A stretch of 11,062 nt of DNA from an uncultured Chryseolinea sp. Its GTDB lineage: Bacteria; Bacteroidota; Bacteroidia; Cytophagales; Cyclobacteriaceae. The first letter of the stretch is position 1. Each line of letters starts with the position of its first letter. Of the stretch, positions 1-8,281 are shown in pieces. Below the pieces are notes generated by a model. That model was not told the DNA's origin. It worked only from the letters and a program-made list of their open reading frames with translations, and searched no databases. The position numbers were made by a program, and so were the translations under genes. The DNA is taken from positions 1 to 11,062 of the forward strand of contig CAMLER010000103.1 of NCBI GenBank assembly GCA_946478915.1, given 5' to 3'.

Positions 1-381
1 AGCTTTGTGAATCCGAACAGTCCGACGACCGTATTCAATGGAGTAGCCGGAACCTTGTACACGCTTCAATGGAGCATCTCCAATGGGGTCTGTGCCAGCA
101 GCAATGATAACGTCACAATTTTGTTTGATGCCCCTCCGACACCTGCGGCTGCGGGACCTGACCAGAACCTTTGTTCTACATCGGCCACTTTATCTGCGAA
201 TAGCCCAGTCGTTGGTACGGGGCAATGGTCAATCGTAAGTGGCTTGGGGGGCAGCTTTGTATTGAATACAAATCCTGCCACAACCTTTAACGGAGTATCA
301 GGAACGACTTATACACTGCGCTGGACTACGACGAATGGTGTATGTTCATCGCAGGACGATGTTCAAATTACTTTCTTCCCA
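1..381 (+). repeat. N-terminal Ig/PKD-like repeat pair (one partial, one complete)
   Basis: One complete unit runs from 139 to 381 (81 codons). It starts PTPAAAGPDQNLC, has a central GQWSIVSG, and ends with NGVCSSQDDVQITF. The stretch 1-138 is the second half of a preceding unit of the same type: TVFNGVAGTLYTL corresponds to TTFNGVSGTTYTL, and NGVCASSNDNVTI to NGVCSSQDDVQI. This shows the array continues to the left of the window by at least half a unit. Confidence 0.85.
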
Positions 382-3300
382 ATTCCAGATGTTGCAGCTT
401 CAGACAAAACAATTTGTTCTGCCACGAATGCCAGCGTTGCCATTACAAACCCTAACGGGGTTGCCGGTACAACTTTTAGCTGGACGGTATTCTCCTCCTC
501 GAATGTAGGTGGCGCAGCAGCAGGAAACGGGTCACTCATCAGTCAGATTCTGACGAGCACAGATGGGATTAATTCCGGCACTGTCGTGTATAGAATAACT
601 CCTTCCGCGAATGGTTGTCCAGGCAGTCCGTTGGACGTAACGGTTACAGTGAATCCGGTACCGGCAATCACCAACACGCCCGCGAGTTTGATACAATCGA
701 TTTGCAGTGGTACGGCTTTGAATTTTCTGCCAACATCGACAATACCAGCCGCTACGATGTCCTGGACTTCGTCTGTAAGCGGTGTGCTCAGTGGTGTTAC
801 TGCAAGTGGAACGGGTTCGATAACCGATACACCAATAAACACCAGTAGCTCAACGGCAACTGTAACCTATCAAATTACACCGAGCATAGGTGGATGTGCA
901 GGCGTACCCGTGAATTTTGTTGTGGACGTTAAACCCATTCCAGTTGCGGCGGCTGTCACTCCTCAAGGTATTTGCAGCGGAGAAACCACCAGCATTGTAA
1001 TTACCAATCCGAATAGCGTGCCTGGAACAACTTATTCGTGGACGCTGTCTGGTGCCTCTAATATTACCGGCGCATCGGCCGGCTCGGGCTCGGTTATCAG
1101 CCAGACACTGAATACCACAGATGGAATTAATCCTGGCTCTATTGACTACATTATCACACCAAGCGCTAATGGCTGCTCTGGAACTCCTGTCACAGTAACT
1201 GTCAACGTAACCCCTAAGCCTGTCATTACCAACTCTCCCGCGTCTTTCATACAGCAGATTTGCAGCGGGACGCCGCTGAATTTCCTGCCGACTTCTAGCA
1301 TTGGATCAACAACGTTTAGTTGGACATCAACGATTATAGGCACACTATCAGGAGTAAGTGCATCCGGATCCGGAGTGATCAATGACACACCAGTAAATGC
1401 TACAAATACAAACGCGGTAATTATTTATACGATTACTCCGACGGTTTCGGGCTGTAATGGTCTTCCTGTAAACCTGGTCGTAACTGTAAATCCCGTCCCT
1501 ACCGCAACAGCAAGTGATCAAATTATTTGTTCCGGAGCATCCACAGGCATTGCTATTACAAATCCTAACACTGTCGCAGGGACTACCTACACCTGGACAG
1601 CGGCTGCAACGAATGTAACAGGAGCTTCTGCTGGCGCCGGAAATATAATTTCGCAATTGCTAACAAGCACTGATGGAATAAATAATGGATCTGTGGTATA
1701 CACGATTACGCCATCAGCAAATGGCTGTCCCGGACCAACCTTTAACGTAACAGCAACTGTGAAACCTGTCCCTGCAATGACAAACAGCGCTGCATCCTAT
1801 TCACAGCAGATTTGTAGTGGCCAGGCTCTTGCCTTTGCACCGACATCAACTATTGGCGGCACGACTTTTTCATGGACGTCCACCATTAGCGGTCCCATCG
1901 CGCCCGGTAGTGTTACCGTTAGTGGATCCGGGTCCGTTACCGATGCACCTGTAAATACAGGCAATGTATCCGGTACGGTTACGTATAGAATAACACCAAG
2001 CTTTAATGGATGTAATGGATTACCGGTTGATCTGATAGTCACCGTTAAGCCAGAACCCTCAGCAAGTACATCAAATGCCATTATTTGCAGTGGACAGCCT
2101 GCAATCATCAATATTACTTCCGGTCCGAAGAATGTCGCGGGGACTACCTTCACCTGGACTGCGGTTGCGTCGCCTAACGTTGTAGGATGGTCCAATGGAA
2201 ATGGAAGTGTTATAAACCAGACATTGACTACCACTAACCAACTAGTAGGAACCGTAACCTATACCATTACACCAACCGCTAATGCCTGTGATGGTCCTGT
2301 AACGAATGTCACAGTTACAGTCAATCCTGTGGCTACTGCGAACGCCGGTGTTGATTTCGCTGTATGCGAGCCACTGACAATTCCATTGAGTGGAACTATT
2401 GGAGGAAGCGCAACAAGCGGTACATGGACTATTGTACCGGGATTTGGCTCAGGTACTCTTTCTGCCAGCTCGACAGCAGGTTCGACTGTTACTGCAACCT
2501 ACACGGTACACGCAAGTGATGTGGGAGGTCAGGTACGATTCGCCCTTACATCAAATGATCCGGATGGAATCGGCCCTTGCTCAACAGCATCTGACCAATT
2601 AATAGTCGACGTTAATAGAAGACCGGTAGTGACCCTGCCTGCTGATTACACTGTTTGCGAGCCGACCACTATTAATTTAACGGGGACCCTGAGCGGAAGT
2701 GCAACCACTGGTACGTGGAGTTTGCTTGCGGGTACCGGAACAATATCAGCATCGAGTGTAACCGGATCTACTGTAACCGCTTCTTACTCTCCGTCGCCGA
2801 CAGACGTAGGTACAAATATTCGCTTCAGACTTACGTCTAATGTAACGGGTGTATGCGCTGCAGGCTTTGACGAAATTCAAATTCATATTAACCAAACGCC
2901 GATAGTCAATGCTGGAACTGATTTCGAGATCTGTGAAAATCAAACTATAAGCCTTACCGGCTCCATCGCGGGTTCAACGGCATCAGTAACATGGTCTGGC
3001 GGCAGCGGCGGCACCTTTACGAGCGCCACCAATCCGGTCACCGATTATACACCCTCTGCTGCCGACATTGCAAACGGTGGAGTGCTGTTCACGCTAACGT
3101 CCAACGACCCGGATGGTGCCGGCCCCTGTGTTGCCGTAAGCGATCAGGTATTCGTAAAAATTAACAAACTGCCCGAAGTTTTTCTATTCGGCTTACAACC
3201 AGCTTATGCAGAAAATAATCCAATCGTAAACCTGGACGGCATACCAGTAGGTGGAACATTCACTGGGTCGGGCATTATCGCAGGCACTAATCAATTTGAT

Positions 3301-5910
3301 CCCGGAAGCGCTTCGTTAGGTCCGGTTAGTATTACATACACTTACACGAATCCGACGACAGGATGTACAAACGTTGTGGTGAAATCTACGTTAGTCAACC
3401 CAATCACCACCATAGACTTTGACATTGAAAACCAAACAACAAGTCCAGGGGGAGATCCTCAGATCTGCGGAAATTCCGGATTGCTCGAACTCGTTGGATA
3501 TCCGGCAGCAAGCACCGGTTCACCTCAAACATTGTTCAGAAGCCTTGACATCCCTTCCAGGATTGTAAACGTCGGTGGCGCGAACTATTTTTTAAATACG
3601 GACGGACTGGCTCCCGGAACATACCAGGTCCAATATATCTATACCAACAGCCTGAATGCGACCGATACACTAACTAAAGTAGTTACTGTGTTCGCAGCTC
3701 CAAAGGCGATCATTGACTTCGACAGAATTTGTGTCGCTGACTCCCTGACGTATACCGATGCATCCTTTATTCCGATAAATCCTTCCAGCGCAACTATTGT
3801 CGCGTATGATTGGAATTACGGTGAGTTTGGCAATGGTAACGACGGCGTTACGCGCGATCCAAAGTATAAATACACGGATCATGGTTCTAAAACTGTTAGC
3901 CTTACCGTTACAACTAGTGAGGGATGTTCGCATGACACCACAAGAGTTATCCGGGTCGGTCCATTGCCAAATGTTGATTTTACCTGGAGCAAGATCTGCA
4001 GTGGCCTTGAAGTAACTGAATTTAAAGATTTCTCTACAACGCCATTGAATTACAGCCAGATCAACGATTACCAGTGGGACTTCGGCGACGGTGATATTTT
4101 AGGTTTTGGCCTGCGAAATCAGAATGTTCCGGGTGGTACGCATGGTGGCCGCACTACGGGCACATTCAATAACCCCAACCATGATTACAATTCGTTTACC
4201 ACATTTACCGTACAACTCACTGTTAATACCGAAGATGGCTGCGTTGGCACAAAAGCTCATGATGTAATCATTCTGGATTATGTAACTCCCACTGCATCCG
4301 GGGGATATCAAACTGATTTTGAAATCGGGAGCAATCCGTGGGTAGTCTCTACAACCAGCGTCAATCCAAGCTGGGTATATGGTCCACCTGCCGGCAATGT
4401 GATTCAGGAGGCATCGCCTGGCAATCATGCCTGGTGGACGGGCAATAACCCCGATTCCGAAATAACATTCAGCACGTTCAACAACAGTGAAGTTTCTGAA
4501 GTGTTAAGTCCATGTCTAAACCTTACAGACCTGAAGAGACCAATGATCTCACTTGATTACTGGTCGGATATGAGAGGTGCTTTTGACGGCGCGGTAATTC
4601 AATTCTCCACAGATGACGGAAATACATGGGAAACGATCGGCGATGCCAACGGTTACGGAATCAACTGGTACGATACACGCGATATTACCAGTACACCAGG
4701 CGGTCGGGACTTTGGGTGGTCTGGTTCAAAACCGACTGAAGGATGGAAAAATGCACGATTCAATCTAGACCAGATTCCCGTTAGTCAGCGCGATCTTGTG
4801 AGGTTCCGCATTGCCTTTGAAAGTAATGGGGATAACCCGACTGGTGAGGTGCTGAATGGCTTTGCATTTGATAACATCTACATCGGTGAGAAAAACAGAA
4901 ATGTTTTGGTGGAACATTTTAGCAACGATAACTCCGGAGCGAGCAATAATTCCGATCAGTTCCTCGAGACTATGTATAAGAATCAGATTGCGTCAAAAGA
5001 TTCATCTGACTTTATTCTTGTCCAATACCATATCGCTGGAGACGATATCAACCGTGAAAACGAAGCTGACCCGACGGCGCGTCAGCAATTATATGGCGTG
5101 TCACAAGCTCCTACGACAGTAATGGATGGAATACAAGGTGACTATTTCGGCACCAATTTCAACGGACTGTTAGCTAATATAACACCTCAGGAAATTGACC
5201 GGCGAGCACTGGAAGATCCGTTATTCGAGATAACAATCGACACTGTTGCTACCGGCGAAAATACAACGCTCGGGCTAAACATCCGATACGCCTACATCGA
5301 TACCCTGCGGCAATTAGACATCCCGGTAACATTGCATGCGGCTCTTGTTGAACGCGGGATAAATGGAAATGGAAACGTAGTCAGAAGATTGTTATTGGGA
5401 AGTCACGGCCGCACGATTACACAACTGTGGGATGCAGCCGGTCCAACAGCACATGAGGAGAATCTTGAGTATACACTTGACATGCCGGTAACTAATCCGG
5501 ACAGCCTTTACATTCTCGCTTTTGTGCAAGACAATTCGCGAGGAACTGAAACTGCGAGAAGAATCCTTCAGTCGGTTATTATAAAGGCCCCGAGAAAGGT
5601 GGGTCCATTGGTGACCGGCGTCGAGGATTCTCCGACTGTAGCGGAATTGAAGGGACTGGTAGTCTATCCTAATCCTGCGTCCCAGTATATGAATTTACAT
5701 TCAGACTTTAACCTGACCCGCGACTACACCTGGCACCTTATAGACCAACATGGGGCTGCGGTAATGCAGGGCAAATTGAAAAAGGATTTCTCATATGAAG
5801 ATCAGCAGATCCATGTTGGCCATTTGCCGAATGGCATGTACATCATGTCTATACAAATAAACGACAAGACGGTAGTACACAAGAAGATCGTTGTGATGAA
5901 TAGAGATTAG
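1..5910 (+). CDS. Giant T9SS-exported multidomain PKD/Ig-like repeat surface protein (5'-partial)
   Basis: The frame is open from base 1. The GTG at 7 is not a credible start, because the residues across it (SFVNPNSPTTVFNGVAGT) match the second half of the next repeat, so the gene begins outside the window. Domains in order: two repeats of one type (1-381); seven repeats of about 92 residues in two alternating subtypes (382-2328); three repeats of a third type (2329-3168); two less clear beta-rich segments (3169-3696); two PKD domains (about 3700-3963, with YDWNYG, and 3967-4290, with YQWDFGDG); a lectin/MAM-like segment (about 4294-4896); an Omp28-like thioredoxin-fold segment (about 4897-5580); and a T9SS type A sorting domain (about 5653-5907) with YPNPAS, LPNGMY and a terminal KIVVMNRD strand. 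Known for the family: such proteins cross the outer membrane by T9SS and are anchored on the surface or released. A role in adhesion or matrix is inference. No enzymatic domain is visible. The signal peptide must lie upstream of the window. Confidence 0.93.
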   Translation, partial: SFVNPNSPTTVFNGVAGTLYTLQWSISNGVCASSNDNVTILFDAPPTPAAAGPDQNLCSTSATLSANSPVVGTGQWSIVSGLGGSFVLNTNPATTFNGVSGTTYTLRWTTTNGVCSSQDDVQITFFPIPDVAASDKTICSATNASVAITNPNGVAGTTFSWTVFSSSNVGGAAAGNGSLISQILTSTDGINSGTVVYRITPSANGCPGSPLDVTVTVNPVPAITNTPASLIQSICSGTALNFLPTSTIPAATMSWTSSVSGVLSGVTASGTGSITDTPINTSSSTATVTYQITPSIGGCAGVPVNFVVDVKPIPVAAAVTPQGICSGETTSIVITNPNSVPGTTYSWTLSGASNITGASAGSGSVISQTLNTTDGINPGSIDYIITPSANGCSGTPVTVTVNVTPKPVITNSPASFIQQICSGTPLNFLPTSSIGSTTFSWTSTIIGTLSGVSASGSGVINDTPVNATNTNAVIIYTITPTVSGCNGLPVNLVVTVNPVPTATASDQIICSGASTGIAITNPNTVAGTTYTWTAAATNVTGASAGAGNIISQLLTSTDGINNGSVVYTITPSANGCPGPTFNVTATVKPVPAMTNSAASYSQQICSGQALAFAPTSTIGGTTFSWTSTISGPIAPGSVTVSGSGSVTDAPVNTGNVSGTVTYRITPSFNGCNGLPVDLIVTVKPEPSASTSNAIICSGQPAIINITSGPKNVAGTTFTWTAVASPNVVGWSNGNGSVINQTLTTTNQLVGTVTYTITPTANACDGPVTNVTVTVNPVATANAGVDFAVCEPLTIPLSGTIGGSATSGTWTIVPGFGSGTLSASSTAGSTVTATYTVHASDVGGQVRFALTSNDPDGIGPCSTASDQLIVDVNRRPVVTLPADYTVCEPTTINLTGTLSGSATTGTWSLLAGTGTISASSVTGSTVTASYSPSPTDVGTNIRFRLTSNVTGVCAAGFDEIQIHINQTPIVNAGTDFEICENQTISLTGSIAGSTASVTWSGGSGGTFTSATNPVTDYTPSAADIANGGVLFTLTSNDPDGAGPCVAVSDQVFVKINKLPEVFLFGLQPAYAENNPIVNLDGIPVGGTFTGSGIIAGTNQFDPGSASLGPVSITYTYTNPTTGCTNVVVKSTLVNPITTIDFDIENQTTSPGGDPQICGNSGLLELVGYPAASTGSPQTLFRSLDIPSRIVNVGGANYFLNTDGLAPGTYQVQYIYTNSLNATDTLTKVVTVFAAPKAIIDFDRICVADSLTYTDASFIPINPSSATIVAYDWNYGEFGNGNDGVTRDPKYKYTDHGSKTVSLTVTTSEGCSHDTTRVIRVGPLPNVDFTWSKICSGLEVTEFKDFSTTPLNYSQINDYQWDFGDGDILGFGLRNQNVPGGTHGGRTTGTFNNPNHDYNSFTTFTVQLTVNTEDGCVGTKAHDVIILDYVTPTASGGYQTDFEIGSNPWVVSTTSVNPSWVYGPPAGNVIQEASPGNHAWWTGNNPDSEITFSTFNNSEVSEVLSPCLNLTDLKRPMISLDYWSDMRGAFDGAVIQFSTDDGNTWETIGDANGYGINWYDTRDITSTPGGRDFGWSGSKPTEGWKNARFNLDQIPVSQRDLVRFRIAFESNGDNPTGEVLNGFAFDNIYIGEKNRNVLVEHFSNDNSGASNNSDQFLETMYKNQIASKDSSDFILVQYHIAGDDINRENEADPTARQQLYGVSQAPTTVMDGIQGDYFGTNFNGLLANITPQEIDRRALEDPLFEITIDTVATGENTTLGLNIRYAYIDTLRQLDIPVTLHAALVERGINGNGNVVRRLLLGSHGRTITQLWDAAGPTAHEENLEYTLDMPVTNPDSLYILAFVQDNSRGTETARRILQSVIIKAPRKVGPLVTGVEDSPTVAELKGLVVYPNPASQYMNLHSDFNLTRDYTWHLIDQHGAAVMQGKLKKDFSYEDQQIHVGHLPNGMYIMSIQINDKTVVHKKIVVMNRD
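382..2328 (+). repeat. Alternating A-B-A-B-A-B-A array of PKD-like domains
   Basis: Seven consecutive protein repeats with boundaries at 382, 658, 937, 1216, 1495, 1768, 2053 and 2329, giving 91-95 residues each. Type A units (382, 937, 1495, 2053) carry an ICS motif, an ITNPN..AGTT[FY][ST]WT segment (degenerate in the last unit) and a SANGC-type end. Type B units (658, 1216, 1768) carry a QQICSG-type start, LPTST-like and SWTS motifs, a GSG..DTP segment and a GGC or NGC end. Units join through short linkers of the form V(N/K/T)P-x-P. At DNA level the copies have drifted clearly, so this is an old, maintained expansion and not a recent tandem duplication. The units resemble the PKD-like domains common in Bacteroidota gliding/adhesin-type proteins; the exact Pfam family is inferred from memory. 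Confidence 0.85.
2329..3168 (+). repeat. Three-copy array of a third Ig-like repeat type (C)
   Basis: Three units at 2329-2619, 2620-2895 and 2896-3168 (97, 92 and 91 residues). Each has a VCEP or ICEN motif near the start, then a (L/I)(S/T)G(T/S)(I/L).GS segment, a T(W)-containing strand, a conserved (R/L)F.LTSN strand, and a second cysteine near the end (GPC or GVC). Units 1 and 3 also share the string SNDPDG. They are clearly related to each other and only distantly to the A and B types before them. Confidence 0.85.
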
Positions 5911-5990
5911 TCTGTTCGTCCAATAATAGGGGGAATACGATCTGGGGACGAGGTATAAGGTATAGGGTGACGATGCCCTGGCAACGTGTA
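5911..5990. other. Convergent intergenic spacer with a short heptamer repeat
   Basis: Eighty bases separate the stop codons of the convergent giant-protein gene and the cytochrome/FG-GAP gene. No convincing bidirectional terminator is visible: the best hairpin, AGGGT/GCCCT around 5964-5979, is short and has no T tract. The segment contains a two-copy heptamer-like string, GGTATAAGGTATAG, near 5952-5965. Confidence 0.4.
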
Positions 5991-7487
5991 CTACCGGAGA
6001 GACTCGTTGCGCAGATTATTGCGCAGCAATAACAAATCATATTTCTCCTTACCCCATTCGGCAAGAATATTTTCCGGAATTTGTGTTGGAAATGCCAAGG
6101 ATCCAAGCAGCAAGTCTTGGTCCCCATCACTATCGATGTCGCTCATCTCCATTGTTATCCAACGGCCTTTCCTGCCAAGGTGTGTAACCTTCGCGTTGAA
6201 TCCTTTCGGTGTGTTTTCAAAATAAATAAACCCCTGATCAGGCCGGGTTTTGAAGTCGGGAAAAAAGGAAATAGCGGCAATATCAACATCTCCATCGCCA
6301 TCAAAATCGCCGGCTCTGGCTTGTGATGCACCGTGCATGGGATAAAACCAATTTTCTTTAAACTGATTGGCACCAGTATTCAGAAAAATTCGCAAGCCGT
6401 GATATGGTTTCAAGACTGGCGAATAGTCTGCGTTATCGCCACTGGTGTGCAGAATATCAAATTTGCCATCATTGTTAAAGTCGGCTATTTCAAAATAGCT
6501 CGATCCATACACGGCATTGAACCGCAGCAGCGTTGTCATTCTGAATTGGAAGTTTCCCTGGTTGTAAAAAGCAATGATCCGTTCATCACCCTGCGCCATT
6601 AGCGCCAGGATATCAAGCGTGCCGTTACCATCAAGGTCTTTTAAAATTACGCGACGGGCTCCGGGAAGACGCTGCAAAAAAAACTTATTAAATCCACCAC
6701 CGACACGGCTTTGAAACGCCATTAGAGACCCTGTATAATTCCCGAAATTACAAACTACATAATCACTAGCCCCATCGTTGTCAAGATCACCGGTCACGAA
6801 GTCGACCGGTCTTTGCAACGAGTCAAGCACAGGTATTATATTACCCTTATCGCGCAATTCAACGAGTGAGCCTTTCGCCTGTTCATTCGGATCCATAATG
6901 CCCATCAATAGTATCCTGGGATCTTCAGCCGGTGTAAACTCCAGTTTTGATGGCGCACTTTGCAGTTGAAAAGAATCGATTACATTGAATGTCGTATTAA
7001 GTTCATACAACTTGCCTGCACGGGATCCTACGTAAATCGAATTCGTTGTTGAATCATGCTTGATAAAAGTCACCATTTGGTGTTGGGCAACCCGCAGTCT
7101 AAGGGGCAAAACTTCAAATTGCTTTAAGGAGTCCTTGACATTTTGATCAGCAATACTTAGTGAGTCTGGTGCTTTGCTATTATAGTAATGTTTAATTGTT
7201 TCCCAGTCTTCCTCACTCATCATTGGGTGAGTAGGAAGTGATCTTAATATTGCTGATTGATCTTCGAAATTAATAGTGCTTAAAGCGCTGTTGTCAAGAC
7301 CCATCCGGAATGCCATTTCGGGCATAACCTTTTCGGCCCACGTTTTCTTATCCAATAACGATGGATCCGGAAATGCATGACAACTGGCGCAGTATTGTTT
7401 AGCGAGACGTTCGCCTTTACTATTTTGATCTTTACATGAAAGGACGGACAATATCAGGACGACCGCCAGGCAAGAGGAAATCTTCAT
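5991..7487 (-). CDS. Lipoprotein with c-type haem site and FG-GAP/VCBS propeller repeats
   Basis: The chosen ATG (7487-7485) gives 498 residues beginning MKISSCLAVVLILSVLSCKD, a lipoprotein signal with lipobox VLSC (Cys18). The longer frame up to 7625 would overlap the upstream gene by 125 bases and hide this signal, so it is rejected. C33-A-S-C36-H37 is a CXXCH haem c attachment site; nearby Met55, Met58 and Met62 are candidates for the second axial ligand. The rest has five Asp-rich calcium-type loops of FG-GAP/VCBS repeats: DLDNDGASD (234), DLDGNGTLD (284), DFNNDGKFD (336), DFDGDGDVD (394) and DIDSDGDQD (450). These should form a seven-bladed type propeller or part of one. The product should sit on a membrane leaflet facing periplasm or surface, with haem attached in the periplasm. 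Electron transfer, ligand sensing or binding are all possible; no substrate can be named. It is probably co-transcribed with the DUF4159 gene, whose stop is 13 bases upstream. Confidence 0.88.
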   Translation of the reverse strand: MKISSCLAVVLILSVLSCKDQNSKGERLAKQYCASCHAFPDPSLLDKKTWAEKVMPEMAFRMGLDNSALSTINFEDQSAILRSLPTHPMMSEEDWETIKHYYNSKAPDSLSIADQNVKDSLKQFEVLPLRLRVAQHQMVTFIKHDSTTNSIYVGSRAGKLYELNTTFNVIDSFQLQSAPSKLEFTPAEDPRILLMGIMDPNEQAKGSLVELRDKGNIIPVLDSLQRPVDFVTGDLDNDGASDYVVCNFGNYTGSLMAFQSRVGGGFNKFFLQRLPGARRVILKDLDGNGTLDILALMAQGDERIIAFYNQGNFQFRMTTLLRFNAVYGSSYFEIADFNNDGKFDILHTSGDNADYSPVLKPYHGLRIFLNTGANQFKENWFYPMHGASQARAGDFDGDGDVDIAAISFFPDFKTRPDQGFIYFENTPKGFNAKVTHLGRKGRWITMEMSDIDSDGDQDLLLGSLAFPTQIPENILAEWGKEKYDLLLLRNNLRNESLR

Positions 7488-7500
7488 CAAGATGAAACTA

Positions 7501-8172
7501 TCAGAAAGAGCTGGTAAAACAATAGGTAAGAATATTTGCACCCATACGAAGCGCTTGCAGACGTTTTTCTTCCGGGTCATTATGTATGCGTTGATCTTCC
7601 CAGCCATTGCCAAGATCGCTTTCATACGAATAAAATACTACGAGCTTTCCTTCATAAATGAGTCCAAAACCCTGTGCAGGTTTTGCATCATGCTCGTGAA
7701 TTTTAGGAAGGCCGTTCGGGAAGTCAAACTTTTGATGGTAGATGGGGTGGTCATGCGGCAGCTCAACTAACTCTAACTCCGGAAATACTTTTTTCAATTC
7801 AAGCCTGATAAACTTATCGAGTCCATAATTATCATCGATGTGCAAAAAGCCGCCCCCAATTAAGTATTTCCGAAGATTAGCTGCCTCCGCATCGGAAAAC
7901 ACCACGTTACCGTGTCCTGTCATGTATACATAGGGATAAAGAAACAGGTCCCTGCTTCCTACCTCGACAATGTCTTCCTCAGGGGCAATGAACGTACCTA
8001 CTTCCTGATTGGAGAACTTTATCAAATTGGGGAGAGAGGTCTTATTGGCATACCAATCGCCGCCTCCATTATACTTCAGCTTCGCAATTTTTATCGGTAG
8101 CTGCCCATAGGCTGCAGAACAACCGGCAATTAAGATCATGCAAAGGATAAAACGAATCTTCAAGGTTACCAT
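7501..8172 (-). CDS. Exported DUF4159 domain protein
   Basis: The protein has 223 residues. Residues 1-23 form an export signal (MVTLKIRFILCMILIAGC followed by SAAYG). It can be read as signal peptidase I cleavage before Gln24, or as a lipoprotein with lipobox IAGC at Cys18; the sequence does not decide. The mature part starts IKIAKLKYNGGGDWYAN, typical of DUF4159, and keeps the family's further signatures: YMTGHG (83-88), GGGFLHIDDNYG (106-117), YSYESDLGNGWED (181-193) and GANILTY (211-217). The DUF4159 fold is thought to resemble class I glutamine amidotransferases, but no nucleophile Cys is evident and the function is unknown. The length matches stand-alone members. It is the first gene of a probable two-gene minus-strand operon with the haem/FG-GAP lipoprotein, and diverges from the lipoprotein gene at 8282. 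No Shine-Dalgarno motif or clear promoter was seen. Confidence 0.9.
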   Translation of the reverse strand: MVTLKIRFILCMILIAGCSAAYGQLPIKIAKLKYNGGGDWYANKTSLPNLIKFSNQEVGTFIAPEEDIVEVGSRDLFLYPYVYMTGHGNVVFSDAEAANLRKYLIGGGFLHIDDNYGLDKFIRLELKKVFPELELVELPHDHPIYHQKFDFPNGLPKIHEHDAKPAQGFGLIYEGKLVVFYSYESDLGNGWEDQRIHNDPEEKRLQALRMGANILTYCFTSSF

Positions 8173-8281
8173 AACACCATTATAAAGGACTAAAAAACGG
8201 AAAAAATTCCTTTAAAACTCCTTAAACCTTTATGAAAGGTGGAAGTCAAAGGGACAATCCTAAAACTGAAAAACATAATTT
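8173..8281. promoter_or_regulatory. Divergent intergenic region, presumed to hold two promoters
   Basis: This 109-base A/T-rich spacer separates two divergent genes and so must carry the promoter of the minus-strand operon and of the plus-strand lipoprotein, unless they are read from elsewhere. I could not place a convincing Bacteroidota-type -7/-33 pair (TAnnTTTG with TTG) on either strand. A short perfect inverted repeat, ACCTTT-ATG-AAAGGT, lies at 8226-8240; its role is unknown. Confidence 0.45.

Noticed and set aside
1797..2234. 145-codon open frame on the minus strand inside the giant gene
   Set aside because: It is antisense to a strongly supported repeat-coding frame; the biased codon composition of Thr/Ser/Val-rich repeats keeps the opposite strand open. 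No domain or signal features are seen, and similar antisense frames recur in other repeat units.
382..2328. Possible CRISPR-like or DNA-level tandem repeat
   Set aside because: The repetition is at protein level only, the nucleotide copies are well diverged, and the frame is continuous, so it is a domain array in one gene.
5960..5982. Possible terminator hairpin between the convergent genes
   Set aside because: The stem is only 4-5 bp including a wobble pair, with no T tract on either side.
6081..6326. Plus-strand open frames opposite the FG-GAP gene
   Set aside because: They are shadows of the minus-strand frame, whose translation has clear Asp-rich FG-GAP loops, a haem site and a lipobox.
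7488..7625. 46-residue N-terminal extension of the haem/FG-GAP lipoprotein
   Set aside because: It overlaps the DUF4159 coding region by 125 bases and would place the lipoprotein signal in the interior of the protein.
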